Of a stretch of DNA of 64,000 nucleotides, positions 42,979 to 51,927 are shown one piece after another. Position 1 is the stretch's first letter. Each line of letters opens with the position of its first letter. Origin of the DNA: VRUE01 sp963837735 (GTDB lineage Bacteria > Actinomycetota > Thermoleophilia > Solirubrobacterales > 70-9); the NCBI GenBank assembly GCA_963837735.1, contig CAWIOM010000011.1:160686-224685 (forward strand), in the 5' to 3' direction. Made by a program: the position numbers and the translations under genes. The notes beneath the pieces are model-generated. The model searched no databases and was not told the DNA's origin. It saw nothing but the letters and a program-made list of their open reading frames with translations.

Positions 42979-44579
42979 CCCCCCGGCCCGACGGCCAGCC
43001 GAAGGTGCTCGTCAAGGAGAAGATCGCCGACTCCGGCGTCGCGCTGCTGCGCGAGAACTTCGACGTCGACCTCGGCCTCGAGATGTCCGACGAGGAGCTC
43101 GGCGAGGCGATCGCCGGCTACGACGCGATCCTGATCCGCTCGGCGACGAAGATGACCGCCGAGCTGATCGACCGCGGCGAGCGCCTCAAGGTGATCGGCC
43201 GCGCCGGCACCGGCGTCGACAACGTCGACATCGCGGCTGCGACCAAGCGCGGGGTTATCGTCGCCAACGCGCCGGAATCGAACTCGGTCGCCGCCGCCGA
43301 GCACACCCTGGCGCTGATGCTGGCGCTCTGCCGCAACGTGCCGCAGGCGCACGGCTCGCTGACCGGCGGCGCCTGGGAGCGTCCCAAGTTCAAGGGCACC
43401 GAGCTCTACGGCAAGACCCTGGGCGTGATCGGCTTCGGCCGCATCGGCCAGCTCGTCGCCAAGCGCGCCCAGAGTTTCGAGATGGAGGTCGTCGCCTTTG
43501 ACAAGTTCGTCTCGGCCGAGCGCTTCCGCGAGCTCGGCGCCGAGGGAGTCGAGAGCCTCGAGGACCTGCTCGCCCGCGCCGACATCGTCACCCTGCACAC
43601 TCCGAAGACGCCGGAGACGATCGACCTGATCGACTCGGGCGCGATCGCGGCGATGAAGGAGGGCGCGAGGATCGTCAACTGCGCCCGCGGCGAGCTGGTC
43701 GACCTCGACGCGGTGCTCGCCGGGCTCGAGAGCGGCAAGCTGGGAGGCGCCGCGCTCGATGTCTTTCCCGCCGAGCCCTTCACCGAGCATCCGGTCTTCG
43801 CCCGCGAAGACGTTGTCGTCACGCCGCACCTGGGTGCCTCGACCGCCGAGGCCCAGGACCGCGCCGGGGTCGTCACCGCCGAGCAGGTGACCGCGGCTCT
43901 GACCGGCGGCGTCGTCACCAACGCGGTCAACATCGCCGCGGTCCGCCCCGAGGCGATGGAGGCGCTGGCCCCCTTCGTGCCGCTCTGCGAAAAGCTCGGC
44001 CGCCTCGCCCAGGGACTCGGCGACGGGTCGGTCGACAGGGTCACGGTCGAGTTCCGCGGCAAGATCGCCGCGCACGACACGCGCCTGCTGGGGATCGCGG
44101 TCCTGGTCGGGATCCTCTCCGGCAACACCGAGGAGCAGGTCAACCTCGTCAACGCGCCGCAGATGGCCGAGGAGCGCGGCATCGAGCTGGTCGAGACCAA
44201 GGAGGGCGCCAGCGAGGACTTCACCGAGCTCGTCACCGTCAGGATCGGGACCGCCGAGGACGGGGTCGAGGTCGCCGGGACCGGAGTCGGGCCGCGCAAC
44301 GAGCCCTACCTGGTCTCGATCTGGGGCGAGAGCTTCTACCTTCCGTTTGCAGACCACATTGCGGTCTTTCGCTACGCCGACAGGCCCGGGATGATCGGCA
44401 AGGTGGGCACCATCTTCGGCGAGGAGTCGGTCAACATCGTCTCGGCTGCGGTCGGTGCCGAGACCGGAGGGGAGAAGGCGGTCATCGCCCTCACCACCGA
44501 CGACCACGTCCGCGACGAGACGATCGACAAGATCCTCGAGCTCGACGGATTCTCGGTCGGCCGCTCCGTGGACCTCTAG
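42975..44579 (+). CDS. serA: D-3-phosphoglycerate dehydrogenase, long form with ACT domain
   Basis: First step of serine synthesis, 534 residues, the long actinobacterial form: NAD domain (LGVIGFGRIGQLVAKRA), catalytic NCARGELVDLDAV and HLGASTAEAQDRAG, then the intervening domain (about 320-450) and a C-terminal ACT domain (HIAVFRYADRPGMIGKVGTIFGEESVNIVSAAVG) for serine feedback. Confidence 0.97.
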   Translation: MTPRPDGQPKVLVKEKIADSGVALLRENFDVDLGLEMSDEELGEAIAGYDAILIRSATKMTAELIDRGERLKVIGRAGTGVDNVDIAAATKRGVIVANAPESNSVAAAEHTLALMLALCRNVPQAHGSLTGGAWERPKFKGTELYGKTLGVIGFGRIGQLVAKRAQSFEMEVVAFDKFVSAERFRELGAEGVESLEDLLARADIVTLHTPKTPETIDLIDSGAIAAMKEGARIVNCARGELVDLDAVLAGLESGKLGGAALDVFPAEPFTEHPVFAREDVVVTPHLGASTAEAQDRAGVVTAEQVTAALTGGVVTNAVNIAAVRPEAMEALAPFVPLCEKLGRLAQGLGDGSVDRVTVEFRGKIAAHDTRLLGIAVLVGILSGNTEEQVNLVNAPQMAEERGIELVETKEGASEDFTELVTVRIGTAEDGVEVAGTGVGPRNEPYLVSIWGESFYLPFADHIAVFRYADRPGMIGKVGTIFGEESVNIVSAAVGAETGGEKAVIALTTDDHVRDETIDKILELDGFSVGRSVDL

Positions 44580-44582
44580 GGT
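44577..44582 (+). promoter_or_regulatory. -10 box TAGGGT before the quinone oxidoreductase
   Basis: Overlaps the serA stop and lies eight bases before ATG 44591. Confidence 0.45.
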
Positions 44583-44590
44583 CGGTCGGG

Positions 44591-45628
44591 ATGAAGGCTC
44601 TGGTTCAGACGGGAATCGGCGGGCCGGAGGTGTTGCGGGTCGAGGAGCGTCCCGATCCGGAGGTCGGCCCCGGCGAGGTGCGGATCGCTGTCAGGGCGGC
44701 CGGTGTCAACTTCGCCGACACGATGGCCCGAGTCGGCCTCTATCCCGATGCGCCGAAGCCGCCCTGCGTAATGGGCTACGAGGTGGCCGGCGAGATCGAG
44801 TCGGTTGGCGAGGGCGTGTCCGAGCACGCGATCGGCGACCGGGTCTTTGCCGGGATCCGCTTCGGGGGCCAGGCGGAGCTGATCTCCGTGCCCGCGGATC
44901 AGGCCTTTCCGCTGCCCGAGCGACTCAGCTTCGAGCAGGGGGCGGCGTTGGTGGTCAACTACAGCACCGCCTATGCCGCGTTGATGATCATGGGCAGCCT
45001 CCGAGAGGGTGACCGCGTCCTGATTCACGCCGCGGCCGGCGGTGTCGGCATCGCGGCGACCCAGATCGCTCGTAACGCCAGGGCCGCCCAATTGGTCGGC
45101 ACCGCCTCCCCCTTCAAGCACGAGGCCATCAGAGCTCAGGGCATTACCGATCCGATCGACTACCGCAACCTCGACTTCGAGGCGGAGGTGATGCGAATCA
45201 CCGGGAACGAGGGTGTCGACCTGATCATCGACGCGCTCGGCCCGACCTCCTTCCGCAAGGACTACCGGCTGCTTCGCCCCGGCGGGCGGCTGGTCATGTA
45301 CGGGCTGTCGGAGGCGACGAAGGAAGGAAGGCGCAACCTGCCGGCGACCCTGCGCAGCCTGGCCAAGATGCCGCTGGCGACGATGCCGTGGTGGAAGAGC
45401 CTGACGATGATGAACGAGAACAAGGGAGTCTTCGGGCTCAACATGCTCAAGTGGTGGGACGAGGAGGGCAGCCTGGATCGGGCGCTCAAGCCGTTGATTC
45501 CGGACCTCGACGCGGGCCGCCTCGAGCCCGTTGTGGCCGAGGCGTTCCCCTTCGAGAAGGCGGGCGACGCTCATAAATTCATCGCCGAGCGCCGCAACGT
45601 CGGCAAGGTTGTGTTGTTGCCTTCATAG
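44591..45628 (+). CDS. Zinc-free MDR-family quinone oxidoreductase (VAT-1-like)
   Basis: 345 residues. GroES-like N-terminus (GPEVLRVEERPDPEVGPGEVRI, GVNFADTMAR, VMGYEVAGEIESVGEGV) and an NADPH domain (VLIHAAAGGVGIAATQIA, DLIIDALGPTSFRKDYRLL). No structural or catalytic zinc cysteines. The C-terminal insert (MPWWKSLTMMNENKGVFGLNMLKWW) resembles VAT-1-type members. Substrate unknown. Confidence 0.9.
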   Translation: MKALVQTGIGGPEVLRVEERPDPEVGPGEVRIAVRAAGVNFADTMARVGLYPDAPKPPCVMGYEVAGEIESVGEGVSEHAIGDRVFAGIRFGGQAELISVPADQAFPLPERLSFEQGAALVVNYSTAYAALMIMGSLREGDRVLIHAAAGGVGIAATQIARNARAAQLVGTASPFKHEAIRAQGITDPIDYRNLDFEAEVMRITGNEGVDLIIDALGPTSFRKDYRLLRPGGRLVMYGLSEATKEGRRNLPATLRSLAKMPLATMPWWKSLTMMNENKGVFGLNMLKWWDEEGSLDRALKPLIPDLDAGRLEPVVAEAFPFEKAGDAHKFIAERRNVGKVVLLPS

Positions 45629-45662
45629 GACGTCCGATCGAGCGGGGGCAGAGCACCAGACG

Positions 45663-46220
45663 ATGAAGAAGCTGATCCTGATCACGCTGGCCGTGCTGGC
45701 GGCGCAGGTGCCGCTGACCGCGCACGCCGTCGAAAAGCCGCTCACCTACACGGTCCTCCTCGCCGGCGGCCCCGAATCGAACGAAATCCGGATCTGGCTG
45801 ACGCCCGACGGGCGCACCTACGTGATCGACTCGATCTACCCGCTCGAAGTCGGCGGGACGGTCTGCGAGCACCCCGCCTCGAACCCGAACGAGCTGACCT
45901 GCCAGGCCCCGCAGATCGCGTCCTTCGAATTCAACGCCGATGGCGGCGACGACGTGGCCAGGGTGACCAGCGACGTGCGCATCCCGGTGACGATGCGAGG
46001 TGGGCCCGGTCGCGACATCCTGGTCGGCGGCTCCGGGCCCGACAAGCTCCTCGGCGGCGACGGCGCCGACAAACTGATCGGCCGGGACGGCGACGACGTC
46101 CTGCTCGGCGGCAACGGCCCCGACGCGATCTTCGGCGGCCGCGGCAACGACGTCCTGCGCGGCGGCGCCGGGTTCGACAGCCTCTTCGGCGGCCCGGGCC
46201 ACAACAAGATCAGCCAGTGA
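45663..46220 (+). CDS. Secreted RTX-repeat calcium-binding protein
   Basis: 185 residues. Signal peptide MKKLILITLAVLAAQVPLTAHA; a ~95-residue N-terminal domain with one Cys pair; then six to seven RTX nonapeptides (GGPGRDILV, GGSGPDKLL, GGDGADKLI, GRDGDDVLL, GGNGPDAIF, GGRGNDVLR, GGAGFDSLF), which form Ca2+-binding beta-rolls outside the cell. No type I secretion genes are nearby; the signal peptide indicates Sec export. Glu codons favour GAA. Function unknown. Confidence 0.87.
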   Translation: MKKLILITLAVLAAQVPLTAHAVEKPLTYTVLLAGGPESNEIRIWLTPDGRTYVIDSIYPLEVGGTVCEHPASNPNELTCQAPQIASFEFNADGGDDVARVTSDVRIPVTMRGGPGRDILVGGSGPDKLLGGDGADKLIGRDGDDVLLGGNGPDAIFGGRGNDVLRGGAGFDSLFGGPGHNKISQ

Positions 46221-46233
46221 GCGGGCGCCTCCG

Positions 46234-47631
46234 CTAGGCCGTCCGTGGCCTGCGGCGGACAAGCCTGCCGCCGACGAAGAAGAGGGCGATCAGGAAGCCG
46301 AGCAGGGAGAGGCCCGCGTCGAGCCGGAACGCTGCCTGGATGCCGTCGGCGAAGGGCGGGATCGAGGCCGAGAAGACCGTCGTCGTCAAGCCGAGGCCGA
46401 TCGAGCCCCCGGCGATCTGGAACATGTAGACGATGCCGCCCGCAAGGCTGGTCTGCGATTCCGAGACCGAGGTCACGCCCGCCGTCGTCGCGGTCGGGTA
46501 GAAGCTGCCGATCCCGAGTCCGAGCACGACCATTCCGATGATCAGGGAGCCGTAACCCGAGCTCGAGTCGACCTGGGAGAAGAGGAACGGCGAGATCGTG
46601 ATGCAGGCAGCGCCGAATGAGGCGAGGAGCTTGGCCCCGAGCCTCTCGTAGAGAGGGCCGGCGACGAAGGAGACGGCAGCGAACGTGGCAAGGAAGGGGA
46701 GGATGCCAACACCGGCCTCGAGCGGCGAGTATCCGAGCTGCTTCTGCATGAACTGCGGCAGGTAGAGCAGGGCGGCGAAGAAGGTGGCGGACATCAGCAG
46801 GATTGCCAGGCAGGATGCGCGGAAGCTCTCGTTTCGCATCACTTCCCTGGGAACGAGGGCATTGGCGCCGGCCCGGCGCTCGATCGGCACGAAGGCGACG
46901 ATCAGCAGCGCGGCGACGACGAGCAGACCGACCACCCGCGGATCGCTCCAACCCCAGTCGTCGACCTGGTCGAGCGCGATCAGCAGCGACACCAGGCCGA
47001 CCGAGAGCGCCGCGATCCCGCCGTAGTCGATCTTCTGGTCGCCGATCTCGGGCTCCTCAACCCGGACCAGGAAGTAGGTGACCAGGACCGCGAAGATCGC
47101 GATCGGCACGTTGAGGAAGAAGATCCACCGCCAGCTGAGGACATCGGTGAGGACCCCGCCGATCAGTGGGCCCATCGCGTTGCCGAGCCCGGCGGCGCCG
47201 ATGATCACGCCGCCGGCGAGGCCGGCACGGTCTTCCGGCAACAGCTCATAGGTCATGCCGAGGATCGCCGGCCACATCAGCGCTCCGCCGATCCCCATGA
47301 CGACACGGGTGGCGATCAGCCAAGCCTCGGTTTGCGCGGCGCCGCCCAACGCCGACATGACGGCGAAGATCGCCGTCCCCACGAAGAAGGCCCGGCGCCG
47401 CCCGAACATATCGGCGAGGCGCCCTCCGGTGACGATCATCACCCCGAAGGTGAGGGCGTACGCATTGACCACCCACTGGATCGTGTTGATGTTCGTGGAG
47501 AAGTCCTTCTCCATCGTCGGCAGGGCGACGTTGATCGCCGAGAAGTCGTTGGCGATCACAATCACCGCCACCGCCATCGCCAAGAGGGCGAGGATCGTCG
47601 ACCTGCTGAGCTTCTCCTTCTCGGGTCCCAC
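46234..47631 (-). CDS. MFS transporter of the DHA2 (EmrB/QacA) drug-efflux type
   Basis: 465 residues, about 14 membrane helices. VIVIANDFSAINVALPTMEKDF at the first helix, motif A GGRLADMFGRRRAFFVG, TRVVMGIGGALMWPAILG, and motif C-like AAGLGNAMGPLIGGVL are diagnostic of proton-driven multidrug exporters. GTG 47631; a minus-strand TAGGCT box at 47647-47652 leaves a leader of about 8 nt. It converges with the RTX gene and is divergent from the leuA leader. Confidence 0.93.
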   Translation of the reverse strand: MGPEKEKLSRSTILALLAMAVAVIVIANDFSAINVALPTMEKDFSTNINTIQWVVNAYALTFGVMIVTGGRLADMFGRRRAFFVGTAIFAVMSALGGAAQTEAWLIATRVVMGIGGALMWPAILGMTYELLPEDRAGLAGGVIIGAAGLGNAMGPLIGGVLTDVLSWRWIFFLNVPIAIFAVLVTYFLVRVEEPEIGDQKIDYGGIAALSVGLVSLLIALDQVDDWGWSDPRVVGLLVVAALLIVAFVPIERRAGANALVPREVMRNESFRASCLAILLMSATFFAALLYLPQFMQKQLGYSPLEAGVGILPFLATFAAVSFVAGPLYERLGAKLLASFGAACITISPFLFSQVDSSSGYGSLIIGMVVLGLGIGSFYPTATTAGVTSVSESQTSLAGGIVYMFQIAGGSIGLGLTTTVFSASIPPFADGIQAAFRLDAGLSLLGFLIALFFVGGRLVRRRPRTA

Positions 47632-47657
47632 CGGGCTGATTTCGCCAGCCTATGCGC

Positions 47658-47663
47658 TAAGCT
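47658..47663 (+). promoter_or_regulatory. -10 box TAAGCT for the leuA leader
   Basis: Ten bases before the leader-peptide ATG 47674, giving a transcript that starts almost at that ATG. Confidence 0.45.
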
Positions 47664-47673
47664 CAGCCGACGA

Positions 47674-47733
47674 ATGGCTCTCCGCCTCGACAGCCTCGCG
47701 CTTCTCCTTCTCCTCCCCCCTCGGGGGGAATAG
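47674..47733 (+). CDS. leuA leader peptide (leucine attenuator)
   Basis: 19-residue peptide MALRLDSLALLLLLPPRGE, with eight Leu of 19 and five consecutive Leu codons (47701-47715), followed by two prolines. Position, size and composition are those of a ribosome-stalling attenuation peptide for leucine. Its stop is 66 nt before leuA. The Leu run is also complementary to the leuA ribosome binding site. Confidence 0.85.
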   Translation: MALRLDSLALLLLLPPRGE

Positions 47734-47799
47734 CGCTGGGCGGCGCGTTAGCCGCGAGAGACAAGGTCATTCGAGTCAAGTAGAGAAGGAGGAGGTCCG
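47701..47799 (+). promoter_or_regulatory. leuA attenuator/translational switch
   Basis: Contains a CCCCCC/GGGGGG stem (47715-47728) at the end of the leader peptide, a GCGGC/GCCGC stem (47740-47755), and the leuA ribosome binding site GGAGGAGG (47788-47795). Leader bases 47701-47712 can pair with 47783-47794 as 12 bp with one G-U pair, covering the ribosome binding site. Stalling on Leu codons would prevent this pairing. Confidence 0.6.
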
Positions 47800-49386
47800 A
47801 TGGGACCCACATCTGACGCCAATCGCGTCCACATATTCGACACGACCCTGAGGGACGGCGAGCAGTCGCCGGGCATTTCCCTGAACACCGGCGAGAAGGT
47901 CGAGATCGCCCAGCAGCTCTCGCGGCTCGGGGTCGACGTGATCGAGGCCGGCTTCCCGATCACCTCTCCCGGCGACTTCGAGGCGGTCGAGGCGATTGCG
48001 CGGGGGGTCGAGGGCCCGGTCATCTGCGGGCTCGCCCGCACCCACAAGGCGGACATCGACGCTGCCTGGGGGGCGGTCAAGGACGCGCAGCACCCGCGCA
48101 TCCACACGTTCATCTCGACCTCCGACATCCACATCGAGCATCAGCTGCAGACCGACCGCGAGGACGTCAAGGGCCAGGCCAGGGCCGCGGTCGCCCACGC
48201 CAAGGCCTACTGCGAGGACGTCGAGTTCTCGCCGATGGACGCGACCAGAGCCGACATCGAGTTCACAGCCGAGGTCTGCGCGATCGCCGTCGAGGAGGGC
48301 GCGACGACGATCAACATCCCCGACACGGTCGGCTACACGACTCCCGAGGAGTACGCCGAGTACTTCCGGCGCCTCTACGAGCTGGTCCCCGGCCTCAGCG
48401 AGCTGGAGACCTCGGTCCACTGCCACGACGACCTGGGGCTGGCCGTCGCCAACTCCTACGCCGGCGTGCTGGCCGGCGCCCGCCAGGTCGAGTGCGCCGT
48501 CAACGGAATCGGCGAGCGGGCCGGTAACTGCTCCCTCGAGGAGATCGCGATGCTGATCCGCACCCGCGAGGACGTCCACGGGCTGACGATCGGCCTCAAC
48601 ACGAAGGAGCTGGCCCGCACAAGCCGCATGGTCTCGCGCCTGACCGGATACGCGATCCAGCCGAACAAGGCCGTGGTCGGACGCAACGCCTTCGCCCACG
48701 AGTCCGGCATCCACCAGGACGGGGTGCTGAAGGAGCGCACCACCTACGAGATCATGGACGCGACCGAGGTCGGCCTGGAGTCGAACTCGATCGTGCTCGG
48801 CAAGCACTCCGGGCGCCACGCGCTGAAAGACGCGCTGGAGCAGCTCGGCTTCAAGGTCGAGGGAAATGCCCTGAACGCCGCCTTCAAGCGCTTCAAGGAG
48901 GTCGCCGACCGCAAGAAGCAGGTCACGGCGCTCGACCTGGAGGCGATAGTCGCCGACGAGATGCGCGAGAAGGAGGACTCGCACGACCTGGCCTGGTTCG
49001 AGGTCGAGGCGGGCTCGCGGCGCGAGCCGCTGGCCAAGGTCGCGGTGAAGATGCCCTCCGGTGAGGAGGCGGTCGGCGAATCGGGCGGCGACGGCCCGGT
49101 CGATGCGATCTTCCTCGCGATCCAGAAAGCGGTCGGCACCGAGTGTGAGTTGCGCCAGTACACGGTCGAGGCGGTTACCGGAGGGGAGGACGCCCTCGGC
49201 CAGGTCACGGTGATGCTGCGCGCCGCCGGTCGACTGGCGACCGGACAGGGCGTCGCAACCGACATCCTCGAGGCGTCGGCTCGCGCCTACGTGCGAGCCC
49301 TGTCCAACGCCCTCGAGGGCGCCGCCGTCCGCGAGGCCGAGGCGGCAACCGCCGAGGCCGCGGTCGAACGAACCCCAGGCCCCTGA
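47800..49386 (+). CDS. leuA: 2-Isopropylmalate synthase
   Basis: Committed step of leucine synthesis, 528 residues. TIM barrel with FDTTLRDGEQSPGISLNTGEK (residues about 13-33), ARTHKADID, SVHCHDDLGLAVANSYAGVLAGA (HxH metal site), GERAGNCSLEE, NAFAHESGIHQDGVLK; C-terminal allosteric domain (about 390-510) with GDGPVDAIFLAIQKAV and VTGGEDALGQVTVML. Very strong ribosome binding site. Controlled by the upstream leader peptide. Confidence 0.97.
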   Translation: MGPTSDANRVHIFDTTLRDGEQSPGISLNTGEKVEIAQQLSRLGVDVIEAGFPITSPGDFEAVEAIARGVEGPVICGLARTHKADIDAAWGAVKDAQHPRIHTFISTSDIHIEHQLQTDREDVKGQARAAVAHAKAYCEDVEFSPMDATRADIEFTAEVCAIAVEEGATTINIPDTVGYTTPEEYAEYFRRLYELVPGLSELETSVHCHDDLGLAVANSYAGVLAGARQVECAVNGIGERAGNCSLEEIAMLIRTREDVHGLTIGLNTKELARTSRMVSRLTGYAIQPNKAVVGRNAFAHESGIHQDGVLKERTTYEIMDATEVGLESNSIVLGKHSGRHALKDALEQLGFKVEGNALNAAFKRFKEVADRKKQVTALDLEAIVADEMREKEDSHDLAWFEVEAGSRREPLAKVAVKMPSGEEAVGESGGDGPVDAIFLAIQKAVGTECELRQYTVEAVTGGEDALGQVTVMLRAAGRLATGQGVATDILEASARAYVRALSNALEGAAVREAEAATAEAAVERTPGP

Positions 49387-49390
49387 GGCA

Positions 49391-49870
49391 GTGTCCCGGC
49401 CGCCCCTTCGAGATCGATACCGGCACGGTCTTCGCAAAGCGGTCGGGACCAGCGCCGGGCCCTACGGCTACACGCTGACGGTCTGGACGACGGGCGCCGT
49501 ACTGATCCACGCGCGGGGCGTGCCGAGCACCTTCGAGGCCCTCTGCTTCATGTTCGGTGCGGTTCTCGGCTTCGCCGCGATCGGGGCGCTCGCCTTCCGG
49601 ACCAACACCGGCATTCGGGCGCGAGCCGTGAGCCACCCGGTGCTCTGGGGCAGCTTCCATTTCGTCCCCGTCGCCGCCTCGGTCGGGGCGGCGTCGCTGA
49701 CCGCTCATATCGTCAATGGGGCCTCCGACTGGCCGCTCGCCGGCTTCACCGCGACGGCGATATACCTGACCTTCGTCGCCGCCCAGATCACCTTCTTCGA
49801 GGAGCAGGTCTTCGAAGACCTCGAGCACGATGTCGAGTCGATCGAGCACGAGGTAGTCGAGGACCTCTAG
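49391..49870 (+). CDS. Four-helix membrane protein of unknown function
   Basis: 159 residues; basic N-terminus, then hydrophobic segments YTLTVWTTGAVLIHARG, LCFMFGAVLGFAAIGALAF, FHFVPVAASVGAASLTAHI and GFTATAIYLTFVAAQITFF, and an acidic coiled tail EEQVFEDLEHDVESIEHEVVEDL. GTG 49391 four bases after leuA stops; probably co-transcribed. Not recognised. Confidence 0.75.
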   Translation: MSRPPLRDRYRHGLRKAVGTSAGPYGYTLTVWTTGAVLIHARGVPSTFEALCFMFGAVLGFAAIGALAFRTNTGIRARAVSHPVLWGSFHFVPVAASVGAASLTAHIVNGASDWPLAGFTATAIYLTFVAAQITFFEEQVFEDLEHDVESIEHEVVEDL

Positions 49871-49913
49871 CGCCGGCAGCGCTATAGCCGCGTGCAAATA
49901 CAAACGTATGTGA

Positions 49914-49919
49914 TAGCGT
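49914..49919 (+). promoter_or_regulatory. -10 box TAGCGT for the XRE-leuCD run
   Basis: Nine bases before ATG 49929. The upstream bases include ATACAAACGTAT, a small inverted repeat that may be an operator. Confidence 0.45.
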
Positions 49920-49928
49920 ACGCCGCCG

Positions 49929-50537
49929 ATGAGCACCGCCGCCACCGACACGACGCCCGAGAGCCGCTCCGTCGCCACACCTCACGTCGGGGAGCGGGTC
50001 CACGCCCTGCGCGAGGCCCTCGGCTACTCGCTGCGCGACCTGGCCGAGCGCAGCGGGGTGAGCGCGCCGATGATCTCGCAGGTCGAGAGGGGGGAGACGA
50101 GCCCGACGATTGCCGTCGCCGCCAAGATCGCCGCCGGCCTGGACCTCACCCTCTCCCAGCTGCTGCGACTCGACGAGGGCGAGCACGTCTCGATCAGCCG
50201 TGCCGGCGGGCGGCGCCGGTATGAGCGCGGCGGCCACCGGTTCGAGGAGCTGACCCCGCCCCTGCCCGGCCAGCGGGCCGACGTCTCGCTGCACACCCTG
50301 AAGCCGGGCGCCGCGACCGGCGGCTCGGACGACCCGCCGATGCACGAGCCCGGCAGCCGCGAGACCACGGTCGTCCTCGACGGCACGCTGGCGCTGGTCG
50401 TCGACGGCAGCCGCCACGAGCTGCGCGGCGGCGACAGCGTCACTTTCGATGCCGACCTTCCCCATCACTTCGAGAACGAAGGCAAGGAGCCGACCCGGTT
50501 CCTGGCGGTGATCGCCGCCGGCCTGAGGAGGAGCTAG
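49929..50537 (+). CDS. XRE-family regulator with C-terminal cupin
   Basis: 202 residues: HTH_3 (VGERVHALREALGYSLRDLAERSGVSAPMISQVERGETSPTIAVAAKIA, residues about 20-68) and a cupin sensor domain (SRETTVVLDGTLALVVDGSRHELRGGDSVTFDADLPHHFEN). This architecture senses small molecules in many bacterial regulators. It sits between leuA and leuC, two bases before leuC, so it is likely co-transcribed with leuCD and may control the pathway; the ligand is unknown. Confidence 0.88.
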   Translation: MSTAATDTTPESRSVATPHVGERVHALREALGYSLRDLAERSGVSAPMISQVERGETSPTIAVAAKIAAGLDLTLSQLLRLDEGEHVSISRAGGRRRYERGGHRFEELTPPLPGQRADVSLHTLKPGAATGGSDDPPMHEPGSRETTVVLDGTLALVVDGSRHELRGGDSVTFDADLPHHFENEGKEPTRFLAVIAAGLRRS

Positions 50538-50539
50538 CC

Positions 50540-51926
50540 ATGCCCAAGACCATGTTCGACAAGCTCTGGGACGCCCACGAGGTCTCCGACGGGCTGATCT
50601 ACATAGACCTGCACCTGGTCCACGAGGTCACCTCGCCGCAGGCCTTCGACGGCCTCCGGCTCTCCGGCCGCGGCGTCCGCCGTCCCGACAAGACCCTGGC
50701 GACCGCCGACCACAACACGCCCACCGACGGGACGATGGCCGCACGGCTGATCGCCGACAAGCTCTCTCGAGTCCAGGTCGAAACCCTGGAGCGAAACTGC
50801 GAGGAGTTCGGGATCCCGATCTACAGCCTCGGCTCCGACCGCCAGGGGATCGTCCACGTGATCGGCCCGGAGCTGGGAGTCACCCAGCCCGGGATGACGA
50901 TCGTCTGCGGCGACAGCCACACCTCGACCCACGGCGCCTTCGGCTCGCTCGCCTTCGGGATCGGCACCTCCGAGGTGGAGCATGTGCTCGCCACCCAGTG
51001 CATGGTCCAGAAGCGGCCGAAGACGATGCGGATCTCCTATTCCGGCGAGCTCGGCGCCGGCGTCACGCCAAAGGACCTGATCCTGGCGACGATCGGGCGC
51101 CTCGGCGTCGGCGGCATGGTCGGCCATGCGGTCGAGTACGCCGGGCCTGCGATCGAGGCGCTCTCGATGCCCGGCAGGATGACGATCTGCAACATGACGA
51201 TCGAGGGCGGCGGCCGGGCGGGGATGATCGCGCCCGACGAGACCACCTTCGAGTGGGTGCGTGGCCGGGAGGCGGCGCCGAGCGACTTCGACGCCGCCGT
51301 CGACGCCTGGCGGGCGCTGCCCACCGATCCCGATGCGAGCTTCGACCAGGAGGTCGAGGTCGCCGCCGAGGACCTCTCGCCGATGGTCACCTGGGGGACG
51401 ACGCCCGGGATGGTCGTCGAGGTCGCCGGCTCGGTCCCCGACCCCGAGGCGATGGAGTCCACGGCCGAGCGCGAGTCGGCCCGCCGCGCCCTCACCTACA
51501 TGGCGCTGGAGCCGGGAACGCCGATGACCGAGATCCCGCTCGACCGGGTCTTCATCGGCTCCTGCACGAACTCACGGATCGAGGACCTGCGCGAGGCCGC
51601 TTCGGCGGTCGACGGGCGCAGGGTCGCCGACTCGGTTCACGGGATGGTCGTCCCCGGCTCCCAGCAGGTGAAGAAGACAGCGGAAGCGGAGGGCCTCGAC
51701 GAGGTCTTCCGCTCTGCCGGCTTCGAATGGCGCGAGGCCGGGCTGCTCGATGTGCCTGGGGATGAACCCCGACACACTCGCCGAGGGTGAGCGCTGCGCC
51801 TCGACCTCGAACCGCAACTTCGAGGGGCGCCAGGGCAAGGGCGGCCGCACACATCTGGTCAGCCCGACGATGGCCGCGGCCGCGGCCGTCGAGGGGCATT
51901 TCGTCGACATCAGGGATTGGAGCTGA
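50540..51926 (+). CDS. leuC: 3-Isopropylmalate dehydratase large subunit (one frameshift near the 3' end)
   Basis: Aconitase-family [4Fe-4S] enzyme, 461 residues repaired. MFDKLWDAHEV, DHNTPT, VCGDSHTSTHGAFGSLAFGIGTSEVEHV, first cluster Cys in FIGSCTNSRIEDL, and CSMCLGMNPD (two cluster Cys), the last visible only after removing one extra G near 51740. The tail STSNRNFEGRQGKGGRTHLVSPTMAAAAAVEGHF is intact in the second frame. GGAGGAG precedes ATG 50540. leuD begins 1 bp after the stop. Confidence 0.94.
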
Positions 51927-51927
51927 A

